From the IMG/VR virus record IMGVR_UViG_3300028738_000050, positions 1 to 34,369 of that record: 34,369 nucleotides of DNA; one strand, written 5' to 3'. Of the stretch, positions 1 to 10,800 are shown one piece after another. Source of the DNA: a virus. The position numbers and the translations under genes are program-made. Each line of letters begins with the position of its first letter. Positions within the stretch are counted from its first letter, which is position 1. The notes beneath the pieces were generated by a model. The model ran no database searches and had not been told where the DNA came from. It saw nothing but the letters and a program-made list of their open reading frames with translations.

Positions 1-948
1 TTGTTCCTGAACTGCCTGAACTACCATTTGTTCCAGAAGTTCCTGACGTTCCATTTGTGCCTGAACTACCTGAACTACCATTAGTTCCAGACGTTCCTGA
101 ACTACCATTTGTTCCAGAAGTTCCTGACGTTCCATTTGTTCCTGAACTACCTGAACTACCATTTGTTCCTGAACTACCTGAACTACCATTTGTTCCTGAA
201 CTACCTGAACTACCATTTGTTCCAGAACTGCCATTTGTTCCTGATGTTCCATTTGTTCCAGAACTGCCATTTGTTCCAGACGTTCCATTTGTTCCTGAAC
301 TACCTGAACTACCATTAGTTCCAGACGTTCCATTTGTTCCTGAACTGCCTGAACTACCTGAACTACCATTTGTTCCAGAAGTTCCTGACGTTCCATTTGT
401 TCCTGAACTGCCTGAACTACCATTTGTTCCAGAAGTTCCTGACGTTCCATTTGTGCCTGAACTACCTGAACTACCATTAGTTCCAGACGTTCCTGAACTA
501 CCATTTGTTCCTGAACTACCATTTGTTCCTGAACTACCTGAACTACCATTAGTTCCAGACGTTCCATTTGTTCCTGAACTCCCTGAACTACCATTAGTTC
601 CAGACGTTCCATTTGTTCCTGAACTACCTGAACTACCATTAGTTCCAGACGTTCCATTTGTTCCTGAACTGCCATTTGTTCCAGAAGTTCCTGACGTTCC
701 ATTTGTTCCTGAACTACCATTTGTTCCTGAAGTTCCTGAACTACCATTTGTTCCAGACGTTCCTGAACTACCATTTGTTCCTGAACTACCTGAACTACCA
801 GACGTGCCATTTGTACCAGAACTACCAGACGTGCCATTTGTACCAGAACTACCAGACGTGCCATTTGTACCTGAACTACCATTAGTTCCTGATGATCCAG
901 AAGTGCCAGAACCATTAGTTCCAGAGCTACCTGCTGGTCCAGGCGCAC
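1..948 (-). repeat. Gly-X-Y collagen-like repeat region 2, continues past the left edge
   Basis: At least 315 codons of Gly-X-Y, starting at an APGPAG junction after the insert domain and still in repeat at base 1. Composition is the same as region 1 (Gly, Ser, Thr, Asn), with proline only at the junction. Confidence 0.95.
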
Positions 949-2914
949 CTCCTAAATTTATAGACCAAGGCGTTAATGTTATACCTGTTCCAACATTAGT
1001 ACTTGATGATACTACAAATTGACCATTTACAGTATTATATGACGCAATTGTAGCCGTAAAATAATTACTTATACTATTGGCTATAATTGCTTCTTGCCCT
1101 ATGGTCCAAGATAAATTTGTACCACCTGTTAAATAAATTATAGATGGATGTGATGTTGGTACATTTAATATTGTATTTGATGTTGTTTGATATTTATCTG
1201 ATACACCAGCAACACCTGAAGTTCCAGCTGTTCCTGAACTACCAGAAGTACCATTTGTACCAGACGTACCTGAACTGCCTGAACTACCATTAGTTCCAGA
1301 AGTACCATTTGTTCCTGAACTACCAGAGGTTCCATTAGTTCCATGAATGCCTGAACTACCTGAAGTACCATTTGTACCAGAACTACCATTTGTACCAGAA
1401 CTACCATTTGTACCAGAACTACCATTTGTACCAGAACTACCATTTGTACCAGAACTACCATTTGTACCAGAACTACCAGAAGTACCTGAACTACCATTAG
1501 TTCCAGAAGTACCATTTGTTCCTGAACTACCAGAGGTTCCATTAGTTCCATGAATGCCTGAACTACCTGAAGTACCATTTATACCAGAACTACCATTTGT
1601 ACCAGAACTACCAGAACTACCATTTGTACCAGAACTACCATTTGTACCAGAACTACCAGAAGTACCTGAACTACCATTAGTTCCAGATGTACCTGAACTA
1701 CCATTAGTTCCAGAAGTACCATTAGTTCCAGAAGTACCATTTGTACCTGAACTACCAGAAGTACCATTTGTACCTGAACTACCAGAAGTACCATTTGTAC
1801 CTGAACTACCAGAAGTACCATTTGTACCTGAACTACCATTAGTTCCAGAAGTACCATTTGTTCCAGAACTACCAGAAGTACCATTAGTTCCAGACGTACC
1901 TGAACTACCTGAAGTTCCATTAGTTCCATTAGTTCCATTAGTACCTGAACTACCAGAAGTTCCATTAGTACCTGAACTACCAGAGGTTCCATTAGTACCT
2001 GAACTACCTGATGCTCCATTAGTACCTGATGTTCCATTAGTACCTGAACTACCAGAAGTTCCATTAGTACCTGAACTACCAGAAGTTCCATTAGTTCCTG
2101 AACTACCAGAGGTTCCATTTGTACCTGATGATCCTGCGGTGCCATCAGAACCAGAATATCCTATTGTTGATAATAATCTAAATTCAGTGCCAGTATATGA
2201 TAAAAATGCACTTGAATTAGCATGAATATCACCTACTACTAAATTTACATAAGTATTAGATACAGTATTAAATTTCTTTATACTCTTAGCACCTAGATTA
2301 TTTATATTTAATGTTACACCAGTTGTAGTATTTCCAGATAAAAAATTAACTATGTAAAGTAAATTAGATGAATATGCATTTAAACTATTTGTTATAATAT
2401 ATGTATCACCTGATGTTGCGGTTAAAAAAATATCAGAAACTGATTTAGCACCAACATACTTATAAAATGAAATTTTTGGTGGCATATTTGAAGGAACAGT
2501 ACCATAAAATGAAAGCACACCAGCTTCGGTATCTAATAACCAATCACCTTGTCCAAAAACAATATTTGTATTAGTTGAATCCTTTATAGAATAATTATAA
2601 GAAACACCATCACCAAAATTAAAAGGTATGACATCTTTTAATGTGCCACCAGAATCATAAAACGCATTTGTTGTACCAACAACAGCATTAAGAGTTAATC
2701 CAGTAACATATTGAACAACACCTGAAGTACCATAAGATGAAAGAATTGGAGCAGTATTAGGAATAGAATTATAATCCAGCCATATACTTGTAGTTGGTAC
2801 ATAATTATATGTATTAATAGTTTCTTCAAAAAACGTTCTACCTGAATATGTTTCAGTTTTACCAAGTGACTTTTTGAATAATTTGCTAGCTAATTGTGCT
2901 GTTGTTAGTGCCAT
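1..2914 (-). CDS. collagen-like tail fibre protein, C-terminus cut by window edge
   Basis: The frame opens at ATG 2914 ([13 protein letters not shown]) and stays open to base 1, giving about 971 residues with the C-terminus missing. Residues 1-250 form a globular N-terminal part that includes the stretch [14 protein letters not shown] near residue 125, a pattern I associate with phage tail proteins. Residues about 253-569 are Gly-X-Y repeats ([10 protein letters not shown] type), almost free of proline. Residues about 570-658 are an insert domain ([11 protein letters not shown], then [15 protein letters not shown]) ending in a junction with APGPAG. This resembles the small beta domain often placed between collagen stretches in phage fibres. 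A second Gly-X-Y stretch then runs off the edge. The gene follows the 611-aa gene by 14 bp in the same operon and has no clear Shine-Dalgarno. Likely a trimeric virion fibre or adhesin; receptor unknown. Confidence 0.85.
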   Translation of the reverse strand, partial: MALTTAQLASKLFKKSLGKTETYSGRTFFEETINTYNYVPTTSIWLDYNSIPNTAPILSSYGTSGVVQYVTGLTLNAVVGTTNAFYDSGGTLKDVIPFNFGDGVSYNYSIKDSTNTNIVFGQGDWLLDTEAGVLSFYGTVPSNMPPKISFYKYVGAKSVSDIFLTATSGDTYIITNSLNAYSSNLLYIVNFLSGNTTTGVTLNINNLGAKSIKKFNTVSNTYVNLVVGDIHANSSAFLSYTGTEFRLLSTIGYSGSDGTAGSSGTNGTSGSSGTNGTSGSSGTNGTSGSSGTNGTSGTNGASGSSGTNGTSGSSGTNGTSGSSGTNGTNGTNGTSGSSGTSGTNGTSGSSGTNGTSGTNGSSGTNGTSGSSGTNGTSGSSGTNGTSGSSGTNGTSGTNGTSGTNGSSGTSGTNGSSGTSGSSGTNGSSGTNGSSGSSGTNGSSGINGTSGSSGIHGTNGTSGSSGTNGTSGTNGSSGTSGSSGTNGSSGTNGSSGTNGSSGTNGSSGTNGSSGTNGTSGSSGIHGTNGTSGSSGTNGTSGTNGSSGSSGTSGTNGTSGSSGTAGTSGVAGVSDKYQTTSNTILNVPTSHPSIIYLTGGTNLSWTIGQEAIIANSISNYFTATIASYNTVNGQFVVSSSTNVGTGITLTPWSINLGGAPGPAGSSGTNGSGTSGSSGTNGSSGTNGTSGSSGTNGTSGSSGTNGTSGSSGSSGTNGSSGTSGTNGSSGTSGTNGSSGTNGTSGTSGTNGSSGTNGTSGTNGSSGSSGTNGTSGTNGSSGSSGTNGTSGTNGSSGSSGTNGSSGTNGSSGTSGTNGSSGSSGTNGTSGTSGTNGSSGSSGTNGTSGTSGTNGSSGSSGSSGTNGTSGTNGSSGSSGTNGTSGTNGSSGTNGTSGTNGSSGTNGSSGSSGTNGSSGSSGTNGSSGSSGTNGTSGTSGTNGSSGTSGTNGSSGSSGTNGTSGTSGTNGSSGSSGT
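1278..1580. repeat. 96-bp exact direct duplication (1278-1373 and 1485-1580)
   Basis: Bases 1278-1373 recur exactly at 1485-1580, an offset of 207 bp (69 codons), so the reading frame is kept. Both copies include the rare Gly-Ile-His triplet, and they diverge at 1277/1484 and 1374/1581. This is a recent in-frame duplication inside the collagen-like region. Confidence 0.9.
1367..1474. repeat. six perfect 18-bp tandem repeats
   Basis: The unit ACCATTTGTACCAGAACT occurs six times without a mismatch. On the minus strand each copy codes for Ser-Ser-Gly-Thr-Asn-Gly. Perfect identity among copies points to recent slippage or unequal recombination. Confidence 0.95.
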
Positions 2915-2928
2915 TTCTTATAATTATT

Positions 2929-4764
2929 TTATACCACAGTAATTGATGTTAATGTATCATTTGAACCAGATGCCATTCCTAATCTAACATATAATGTTCC
3001 ACTATAATTTCCTGCGCCAAAGGTTACATATTTAAGCAATGTTGTTGTTGTAGATGTACTACTTGCAGTTACCATTGCATAATCTCCATCATTAATTGGT
3101 GTTCCTACACCTGGATATGGATTATTAGCATCTAGCCAACCAGTACCACCTTCTACTTTTATAAAAATTTTCATGCTATCTGTAACTTGAGTTCCTGCAA
3201 CAGTTGACATATTTGCACCATTAACTGTAACAGTTATTGATGATTTAGTAGTTATAGTATATGAAAACATTACCCATCTATAATCAATATTTGAATCACT
3301 ACTATAGTTTGGTCCTGCAATTGGAAAATTATTTGTATAATTACCTGTTATTCTTCTATATACACCATTTAACATTTGTAATTCATATAAATAATCACCT
3401 GATATTAATGTTAAGCCTGAAACAAATAATCCACCATATGTTACTGGAAAATTACCTGCTATTCCACCTGATAATTTCCTTGTTGATTCATTTGAAACTG
3501 TATCAACTCTCATTGTTTTACCTGCTTGGGATGTTGCAATTAACATATTTGAATATGTTGTCACTGTACCTTTAGCATTAGTTGCTGTTACAGTCACTGG
3601 AATATCTTCTACATATTTTGATGTTTGTATCACAGGATTTATCACACCACTAATTGTTGTACCACTAAGTTGCGCACCTGATAATGTATTTGAAACAGTT
3701 GATGCATAAGATGATGTTGCTTGAACTGGGTTTGGTCTATAAATTTGAGAAACTAAACCTGTAAATCTATAATTTACTGCTAATAAATCATTTGTACTAA
3801 ATGTTGGCACACCTGATATCCATCTTATAACATATGTTTGGGCACTTAAATTTAAAGTCAATCCTGAAGGTGTAATTGGGTTATCATAATATATTGTTAA
3901 TAAATTAGTTGTTTCTAATTCTGTTGAGCCGGACCATGATATTTTTGATGTATGAGCACCATAACTTCTACCATTAAATACATTATTTACACTAGCAACA
4001 ATTGCAGGCCAAAAATTTGATTTACCAACAACTCCACCCCAATAATCATATTCTATTGCAGTCAAAATTCCATTAGTTGTTGTACCAGTATTTATATTGC
4101 CATTAGGATAATTAATAGAGCCAACAGATACATTATCTATAAATCCAGTTAAATTTGCACCAATATATTTATTAAAACCACCACCAGTTGATACAATTGT
4201 CATATCACTTAATTGTACATTTGTAGTAGTTAAATCACTAACCAATAAATATGATACCGCAGCGCCATCTGACGCTTTATTCATAGTTGCATTAGGATAT
4301 GTTGAACTTAATAATATAGTCTTTGTTGATAATTCTGGTGGTTTAGCTGGAGCCAATTTTTTAATAATATCACTAATATCATCAACAGCATTAGCTATTG
4401 GGGTTGAAGATGTCCAAGTATCAAAAAAACCGTCTGTATATATACCAGCATCTGTTGGTGCACCTATAACACCAACTGAACTTGTCCAAGTACCACCACT
4501 CCAAATTAAAAAATCATTTTGAACAGGTGAATCATTGAAATAATATGTATTACCGGAAAAATCTACAAAAACAAATCTTGTTAAGCCTGTAAGGCTTGTT
4601 ATACCTGTTATTTGTAATGTATTTGTAATTAAATAATCAAGATTTAATCCTGATCTATATTTCACTAAACCATCTACATCCTGTACTAATACATGATTTT
4701 CTGTTATACCAGATTGAACATCTTTAATAACCAAGCCCTTTCGAGCTACAAATTCTGATCCCAT
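2929..4764 (-). CDS. tail fibre-like virion structural protein
   Basis: This 611-aa protein starts MGSEFVARKGLVIKD. The N-terminal region contains a stretch around residues 128-146 (DDISDIIKKLAPAKPPELS) that I associate with conserved phage tail/fibre proteins. The rest is rich in Thr, Ser, Asn and Gly with alternating hydrophobic residues, as in beta-structured fibre or adhesin domains. It has no collagen repeats, signal peptide or membrane segment. The gene lies between the two collagen-like fibre genes, 62 bp after the upstream one and 14 bp before the next, in the same direction, so it is probably co-transcribed. A specific role (receptor binding, fibre joint or adhesin tip) cannot be assigned from the sequence. 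Confidence 0.75.
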   Translation of the reverse strand: MGSEFVARKGLVIKDVQSGITENHVLVQDVDGLVKYRSGLNLDYLITNTLQITGITSLTGLTRFVFVDFSGNTYYFNDSPVQNDFLIWSGGTWTSSVGVIGAPTDAGIYTDGFFDTWTSSTPIANAVDDISDIIKKLAPAKPPELSTKTILLSSTYPNATMNKASDGAAVSYLLVSDLTTTNVQLSDMTIVSTGGGFNKYIGANLTGFIDNVSVGSINYPNGNINTGTTTNGILTAIEYDYWGGVVGKSNFWPAIVASVNNVFNGRSYGAHTSKISWSGSTELETTNLLTIYYDNPITPSGLTLNLSAQTYVIRWISGVPTFSTNDLLAVNYRFTGLVSQIYRPNPVQATSSYASTVSNTLSGAQLSGTTISGVINPVIQTSKYVEDIPVTVTATNAKGTVTTYSNMLIATSQAGKTMRVDTVSNESTRKLSGGIAGNFPVTYGGLFVSGLTLISGDYLYELQMLNGVYRRITGNYTNNFPIAGPNYSSDSNIDYRWVMFSYTITTKSSITVTVNGANMSTVAGTQVTDSMKIFIKVEGGTGWLDANNPYPGVGTPINDGDYAMVTASSTSTTTTLLKYVTFGAGNYSGTLYVRLGMASGSNDTLTSITVV

Positions 4765-4777
4765 TTAATATTTAATT

Positions 4778-4803
4778 CTTTTTTCACTTTCCAAAAGAAA
4801 AAG
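4778..4803 (-). terminator. weak AT-rich hairpin between fibre genes
   Basis: On the minus strand CTTTTTC and GAAAAAAG flank a short loop containing TTTTGGAAAG, in the 62-bp gap after the 2424-aa gene. The stem is A/T-rich with one bulge, so it may be a weak attenuator or have no function. Confidence 0.25.
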
Positions 4804-4826
4804 TATTTGATGTATATATTAATTTT

Positions 4827-7800
4827 TTAAATGATTTTTATAGAAGATTTAACATCCCAAGTACCTGAAATTATAGTTACTAATAACCTTATATTAGAAC
4901 CTGATATATCAACATATAATATAATATTACTTGTTGATCCATTCAAATCTTGTGTAGAATAATCAGTATAAATTACATTTGTACCATCCCAAATTGCAAT
5001 TATTGTTCCTGCTCTCATAGTTATACCACTCATAACATAATAATCAACATAAGCTGCTCTTCCTACTGTTTTTAATAATGAAGAAATTGTAGTCGTTCCA
5101 GAAGTTAATCCAGTAACAACATCAGTATTATTATATAAAATACCATTAATTATTACATCACCAAGCACTAATGTATTATCACTATATGTTAAGCCACTAC
5201 TTGTGTTATATCCATATGTTGTAGTGCTATCACGATATAATATCTCTCCATTATTTCCAATTCCTGGTAATAATCCAGAACTACCTGAGCTACCATTAGT
5301 TCCTGACGTACCATTTGTGCCGTTAGTTCCTGACGTACCATCTGCACCAGAACTACCTGATGTTCCTGACGTACCATTTGTTCCAGAACTACCAGATATA
5401 CCGTTAGTTCCTGAGGTTCCAGATGTACCTGAGGTTCCAGTACTTCCTGATGTGCCTGACGTACCATTTGTTCCAGAACTACCTGAACTTCCTGACGTAC
5501 CATCTGATCCAGAACTACCAGACGTGCCGTTAGTTCCTGACGTACCTGAAGTTCCAGAACTACCTGAACTACCATTAGTTCCTGATGTTCCATTTGTACC
5601 GTTAGTACCAGATGTGCCATTAGTGCCATTAGTGCCAGATGTTCCATTTGTACCGTTAGTACCAGATGTACCATCTGTGCCATTAGTGCCAGAACTACCT
5701 GATGTTCCTGACGTACCATTTGTTCCAGAACTTCCAGAAGTTCCATTAGTGCCTGAGGTTCCATTAGTGCCTGAGGTTCCATTTGTTCCAGAGCTACCTG
5801 AAGTACCAGAAAATCCACTTGTACCTGAACTTCCACTTGTGCCTGAACTTCCACTTGTGCCTGAACTTCCTGAGCTTCCGTTAGTACCTGAACTTCCATT
5901 AGTACCTGAACTTCCTGAACTTCCTGAGCTTCCGTTAGTACCTGAACTTCCATTAGTACCTGAACTTCCTGAACTACCAGAACTTCCATTAGTACCAGAA
6001 CTTCCTGAACTACCACTATTTCCACTTATACCTGAAGTTCCAGATGTTCCATTAGTACCACTTGTTCCGTTCGTACCTGAACTTCCATTAGTACCACTTG
6101 TTCCATTTGTACCTGAACTTCCATTAGTACCACTTGTTCCATTTGTACCTGAACTACCTGATGTTCCATTAGTTGCACTTGTACCTGAACTACCTGATGT
6201 TCCATTAGTTGCACTTGTACCTGAACTACCGCTAGTTCCAGAACTTCCTGAACTCCCATTAGTTCCAGAAGTTCCATTAGTTGCACTTGTACCTGAGGTT
6301 CCTGATGTTCCATTAGTTGCACTTGTACCTGAGGTTCCTGATGTTCCATTAGTGCCTGATGTTCCATTAGTTCCATTAGTGCCTGATGTTCCATTAGTGC
6401 CTGATGTTCCATTAGTTCCACTTGTACCTGAGGTTCCGGAGCTACCTGATGTTCCATTAGTTGCACTTGTACCTGAACTACCTGAGGTTCCATTAGTACC
6501 TGAACTACCACTAGTTCCAGAACTTCCTGAACTACCATCAGTTCCATTAGTTCCGGATGTACCATCAGTTCCATTAGTTCCGGATGTACCATCAGTTCCA
6601 TTAGTTCCAGATGTTCCATTTGTTCCTGAGCTACCTGATGTTCCATTAGTACCAGAAGTGCCATTTGTACCAGAAGTTCCTGAACTACCATAAAAAATAC
6701 CATCTTTTCCTGATGTTCCTGATGTACCATCTGAACCTACACCTGAGGTTCCTGAACTTCCAAAAAATGTACCATCAACACCTGATGTGCCTGAAATACC
6801 TGAGCTACCTGATGTTCCAGACGTACCCCTTGTACCTGAAGTACCAGAACTTCCATAAAAAATGCCATCAACACCTGATGTACCAGAACTTCCTGATGTT
6901 CCAGTACTTCCTGATGTGCCTGATGTTCCGTGTGTTCCTGAAGTGCCTGAACTACCATTTTTACCAGAGGTTCCATTCGTACCACTTGTTCCATTTATAC
7001 CTGATGTGCCAGAACTACCTGATGTACCAGTACTTCCTGATATGCCTGACGTACCTGATGTTCCAGTACTTCCTGATGTGCCTGAACTACCAAAAAATAT
7101 ACCATCAACACCTGATGTACCTGAACTTCCTGAGGTTCCAGTACTACCTGAAGTTCCTGAGCTACCTGAAGTTCCTGAGCTACCTGAAGTTCCTGATATA
7201 CCTGAACTACCTGATGTACCAGTACTTCCTGATGTGCCATTTCTACCAGATGTACCAGACGTACCACGGGTTCCTGATGTACCTGAACTTCCAGAGGTTC
7301 CATCGGTACCACTTGTGCCAGAAGTGCCAGTGCTTCCAGAAGTTCCTGAAGTTCCATTAGTGCCTGATGTGCCTGTACTACCTGATGTGCCTGATGTACC
7401 TGCACTTCCAGATGTTCCTGTACTTCCAGATGTTCCTGCCGTACCTGATATTCCAGATGTGCCTGAACTTCCATAAAAAATACCATCAACACCAGAAGTT
7501 CCTGCTGAGCCTGAAGTTCCTGTACTTCCAGATATACCAGATGACCCAGATGAACCAAAAAATGTACCATCTTTACCTGAACTACCAGAAGACCCTGATC
7601 TGCCTGAACTACCTGATGTACCTGAACTACCTGATGTGCCTGAACTTCCATAAAAAATACCATCAACACCAGAAGTTCCTGAACTACCAAAAAATGTACC
7701 ATCCATACCTGATGTACCTGATGATCCATAAAAATTACCATCAACGCCTGAACTACCTGATGTACCTGATGATCCATCTGTTCCACCACTAGGTGTTATA

Positions 7801-10800
7801 AAAATTTCACCATCAGGATAAACCTTTACATATCCTGAAGTTATTCCTGTATATTGATTAAAATATATTGTTCCACTATTTTTAACATCTAATAATTTTC
7901 CAGCATCTCCAATAACTTCTAATTTTGAATCAATAGTATGCTCAGATGAACCAATAATAATCTGTTTAGTATCAAATAATCTACCTTGTGCATCAATATA
8001 AAATTGTGGATTATGATCCATATATGATGAATATGTTGCAAATCTATAATTACTATGAGGAACAATAGTTGAAATAATTGGACTTATTTCAAAACTTGAT
8101 AAAGATGATAATCTTAACCAATATAAATTATATCCAGACTCAATTAAATTATATGGTGGATTTGTTTTACTCCAAGACATAAATTCATCTTCAAAACTAA
8201 TCATACCTGAATTAGTTAAATTATTAGTCATATCATAAATTTCATTAATAGAATTTATAACAGTCCAACCAGAATTAGAATCATAATATTCCAACTTTAA
8301 TGTAAATCCAGATGTCTTTGAACTATCATTTAATCCAATAAAAAAACTAGAAAATGTTGTATTAAATCCAATATAAATTTTTGATGTTAAACCAGTTAAT
8401 AATGAAATATTATTTGAGTCATCTGAAGCATCATGTGTAACATCTAAATATGTTATATCATCATATGAAATATTAACCTCTGTAAACAAAGGTGGTGCAA
8501 TAGTAAAAGTTCCTGATTGTAATTGTGGAAATGCAGTAAAATCCCAAATATCAAATAAATTATGTCCAGTAATATTTTCAAAAGAAATATACGCACCATT
8601 CTCAAGATATATATCATCAATACTACAAGGTAAATCAGATGACCAAGATGTAAAATCTATTTCATTTCTACTTTTTCTCCAAGAAAATGTATCAGTTGTT
8701 CCAGTAGTAGATATTTTTATCTCATAAAAAATTTGATAATTCCTTGTATAAACACCAGAAACTATAACATCATCTAATCCAGATCCATTCACTCTATCTA
8801 TATAATGTGTATGATAATCTAAAACATTAGATTGTTTATTTACACCAAATCTACCTCCTTGTGATACGACATAAACATCACGACCTAATTCATAATTATA
8901 TAAATATTTAAAATGTCCACCTTCATTTCTATAAATATAATCTTCCCATTGTGGTGTACCATTATCAGCTATTACAAATCCTTTATCACCATCTGATATT
9001 CCATCAACCATAATATTATTATTCATATCATCGTATTCATCTGGCACATTATCAATACCATATGTATGAACAAGATTTTGTGGATTATCAATATTAACAC
9101 CCAAATAACCAGGAAGAGCAGTTTTATTCATTCTATTATAATCACCCATTATAGTTCTACCAAGAGCATCAACATAAAATGCTGGCAAAGGATCTAACTG
9201 TGATGATCTAACACCAAGTCTTCTAAAACCATGTGATGAAACTAAATATACACTTGGCGCAGAAATTATAGTACTTATTGAAGATAATCTAATCCAATTA
9301 TAAGAAGAATCTGTAATATCAGATAAAATAACTGATGCCCAATCATTCATTAATGATATATCCCAAGAAATTAATCCAGACGTAGTTAAATTTAATGATT
9401 GATCTATATATGAATGATCATTAAAATTTAATTCTGTCCAACCACTTAATGTTGAATATTCGACTTTTAATGTGACACCTGAGCCAAATTGTCGAATAGC
9501 ACAATAAATAGAATTAAATTTTCTTAACTGACCAATATATGCTTGTGAAGTAGAACCAATTTCTAACAAATTAAATTCAGAAGATGATGAAAAAGCAGCA
9601 TTGTATGTTTTATCTTTATAAACAACTATAGGAGCTTCAGAATCTGATGTAATTTTAACTTGAGCAAACATATCTGGTGCAATAGATAATGAAGATCCTG
9701 GCAATTGTGGAAATGCCCAAAATCTCCACATATCATTTATTGAATGACCAGCTAATATTGTAAAGCTAATCGTAATACCATTATCTAGCATATTAACAGT
9801 AGAACTACACATCATATCAACAGAATATGGTGTCCAAGTTGTACCATAATCAATAGATGATCTCCATTGATACCAATTTGGTGTACTACCAGAATCTGTT
9901 ATTTTTATTTCATAATATCTAATTATTCTTTTATCGTAAGAACCTCCCACAACTAAACTATCATAGCCAATATCATCGATATTATTAAGATATAATGCGT
10001 GTGAATTCATACTATTTGATGACCAGTTTATACCAAACCTACCTCCTTCAGATTCCACTAAAATATCTCTTTCAGATGCATAACTATATGTATATTTAAA
10101 TTCACCACTCTCATTTCTATATAAATACTCTTCAAATTTATTAATATTATTATCAGCATACATTATACCTTTATCCCCATCAGGTATACCATCAATCATC
10201 AAATGATTATGTTCAGTGTCACTTTCATCAGGCATATTATCCAAGCCATAAATATGAACCATATCTAAAGGTTGAACAGTATTAACGCCAAGATATCCAA
10301 CATTAGTATATGGGCTTTCAGTTAATAAATGATTATAATCTCCCAATATAACTCTACCAGAACCATCTACATAAAACGAAGGATTTGCATCCATATACGC
10401 ACTATAAACAGCTAATCTAGCTGTACCACCTAATGATAATGAATCTATAACTGGGGCAATTGATGGAATTGTAGTAGTAGTAATTCTAATCCAATATAAA
10501 TTGTATTCAGATTCTCTACCGTATAATTTATATAATATCCAATCTAAATCTTGTCTATCCCATTCTATTTTACCGTCGTCAGTTAAATTATTAGTAAAAT
10601 CGCTAAATGAGCCGCCACTACTTACAATTAAAATTTCTGTCCAGCCAGAAGGTGAAAAATATTCAGCTTTTAATGTAACACCAATTGCATTTTGTCCATT
10701 ATTAAAATAAATTGAGTTATATGGTAATTCCCAACCAACATATATAGCGTCTGTCAATCCTGATAAACAAGTTTCAAATCCACTATATGTAGTTGATAAA

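Larger units (their letters stand above)
1205..2160 (-). repeat. Gly-X-Y collagen-like repeat region 1
   Basis: About 318 codons of uninterrupted Gly-X-Y with X mostly Ser or Thr and Y mostly Ser, Asn or Thr. The nucleotide repeat is built from 9-bp and 18-bp units. It lies inside the fibre gene that starts at 2914. Confidence 0.95.

Noticed and set aside
1165-1578. Minus-strand open frame [15 protein letters not shown]
   Set aside because: It is the +1-type shadow of the collagen frame, with the internal duplication visible in it; no independent gene evidence.
57-2225. Long plus-strand open frames reading [13 protein letters not shown] and similar
   Set aside because: These are antisense shadows of the Gly-X-Y repeat. 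The repeat's codons read on the other strand give Pro-Glu-Leu-Pro-x-Val-Pro without stops, and no proper start region or globular part exists.
3261-3575. Plus-strand open frame of 104 residues opposite the 611-aa gene
   Set aside because: Antisense shadow rich in Leu, Tyr, His and Ile, with no start context; the minus-strand frame has the conserved protein pattern.
5203-7792. Plus-strand and alternate minus-strand open frames across the giant fibre repeat (PLVPELP, MVHQEHQ, MYQKFLN types)
   Set aside because: Same cause: low-complexity repeat keeps several frames open. The Gly-X-Y frame alone connects to globular domains at both ends.
1-7795. CRISPR-like or minisatellite array
   Set aside because: The regular short repeats are coding Gly-X-Y triplets in one continuous frame without unique spacers of constant length.
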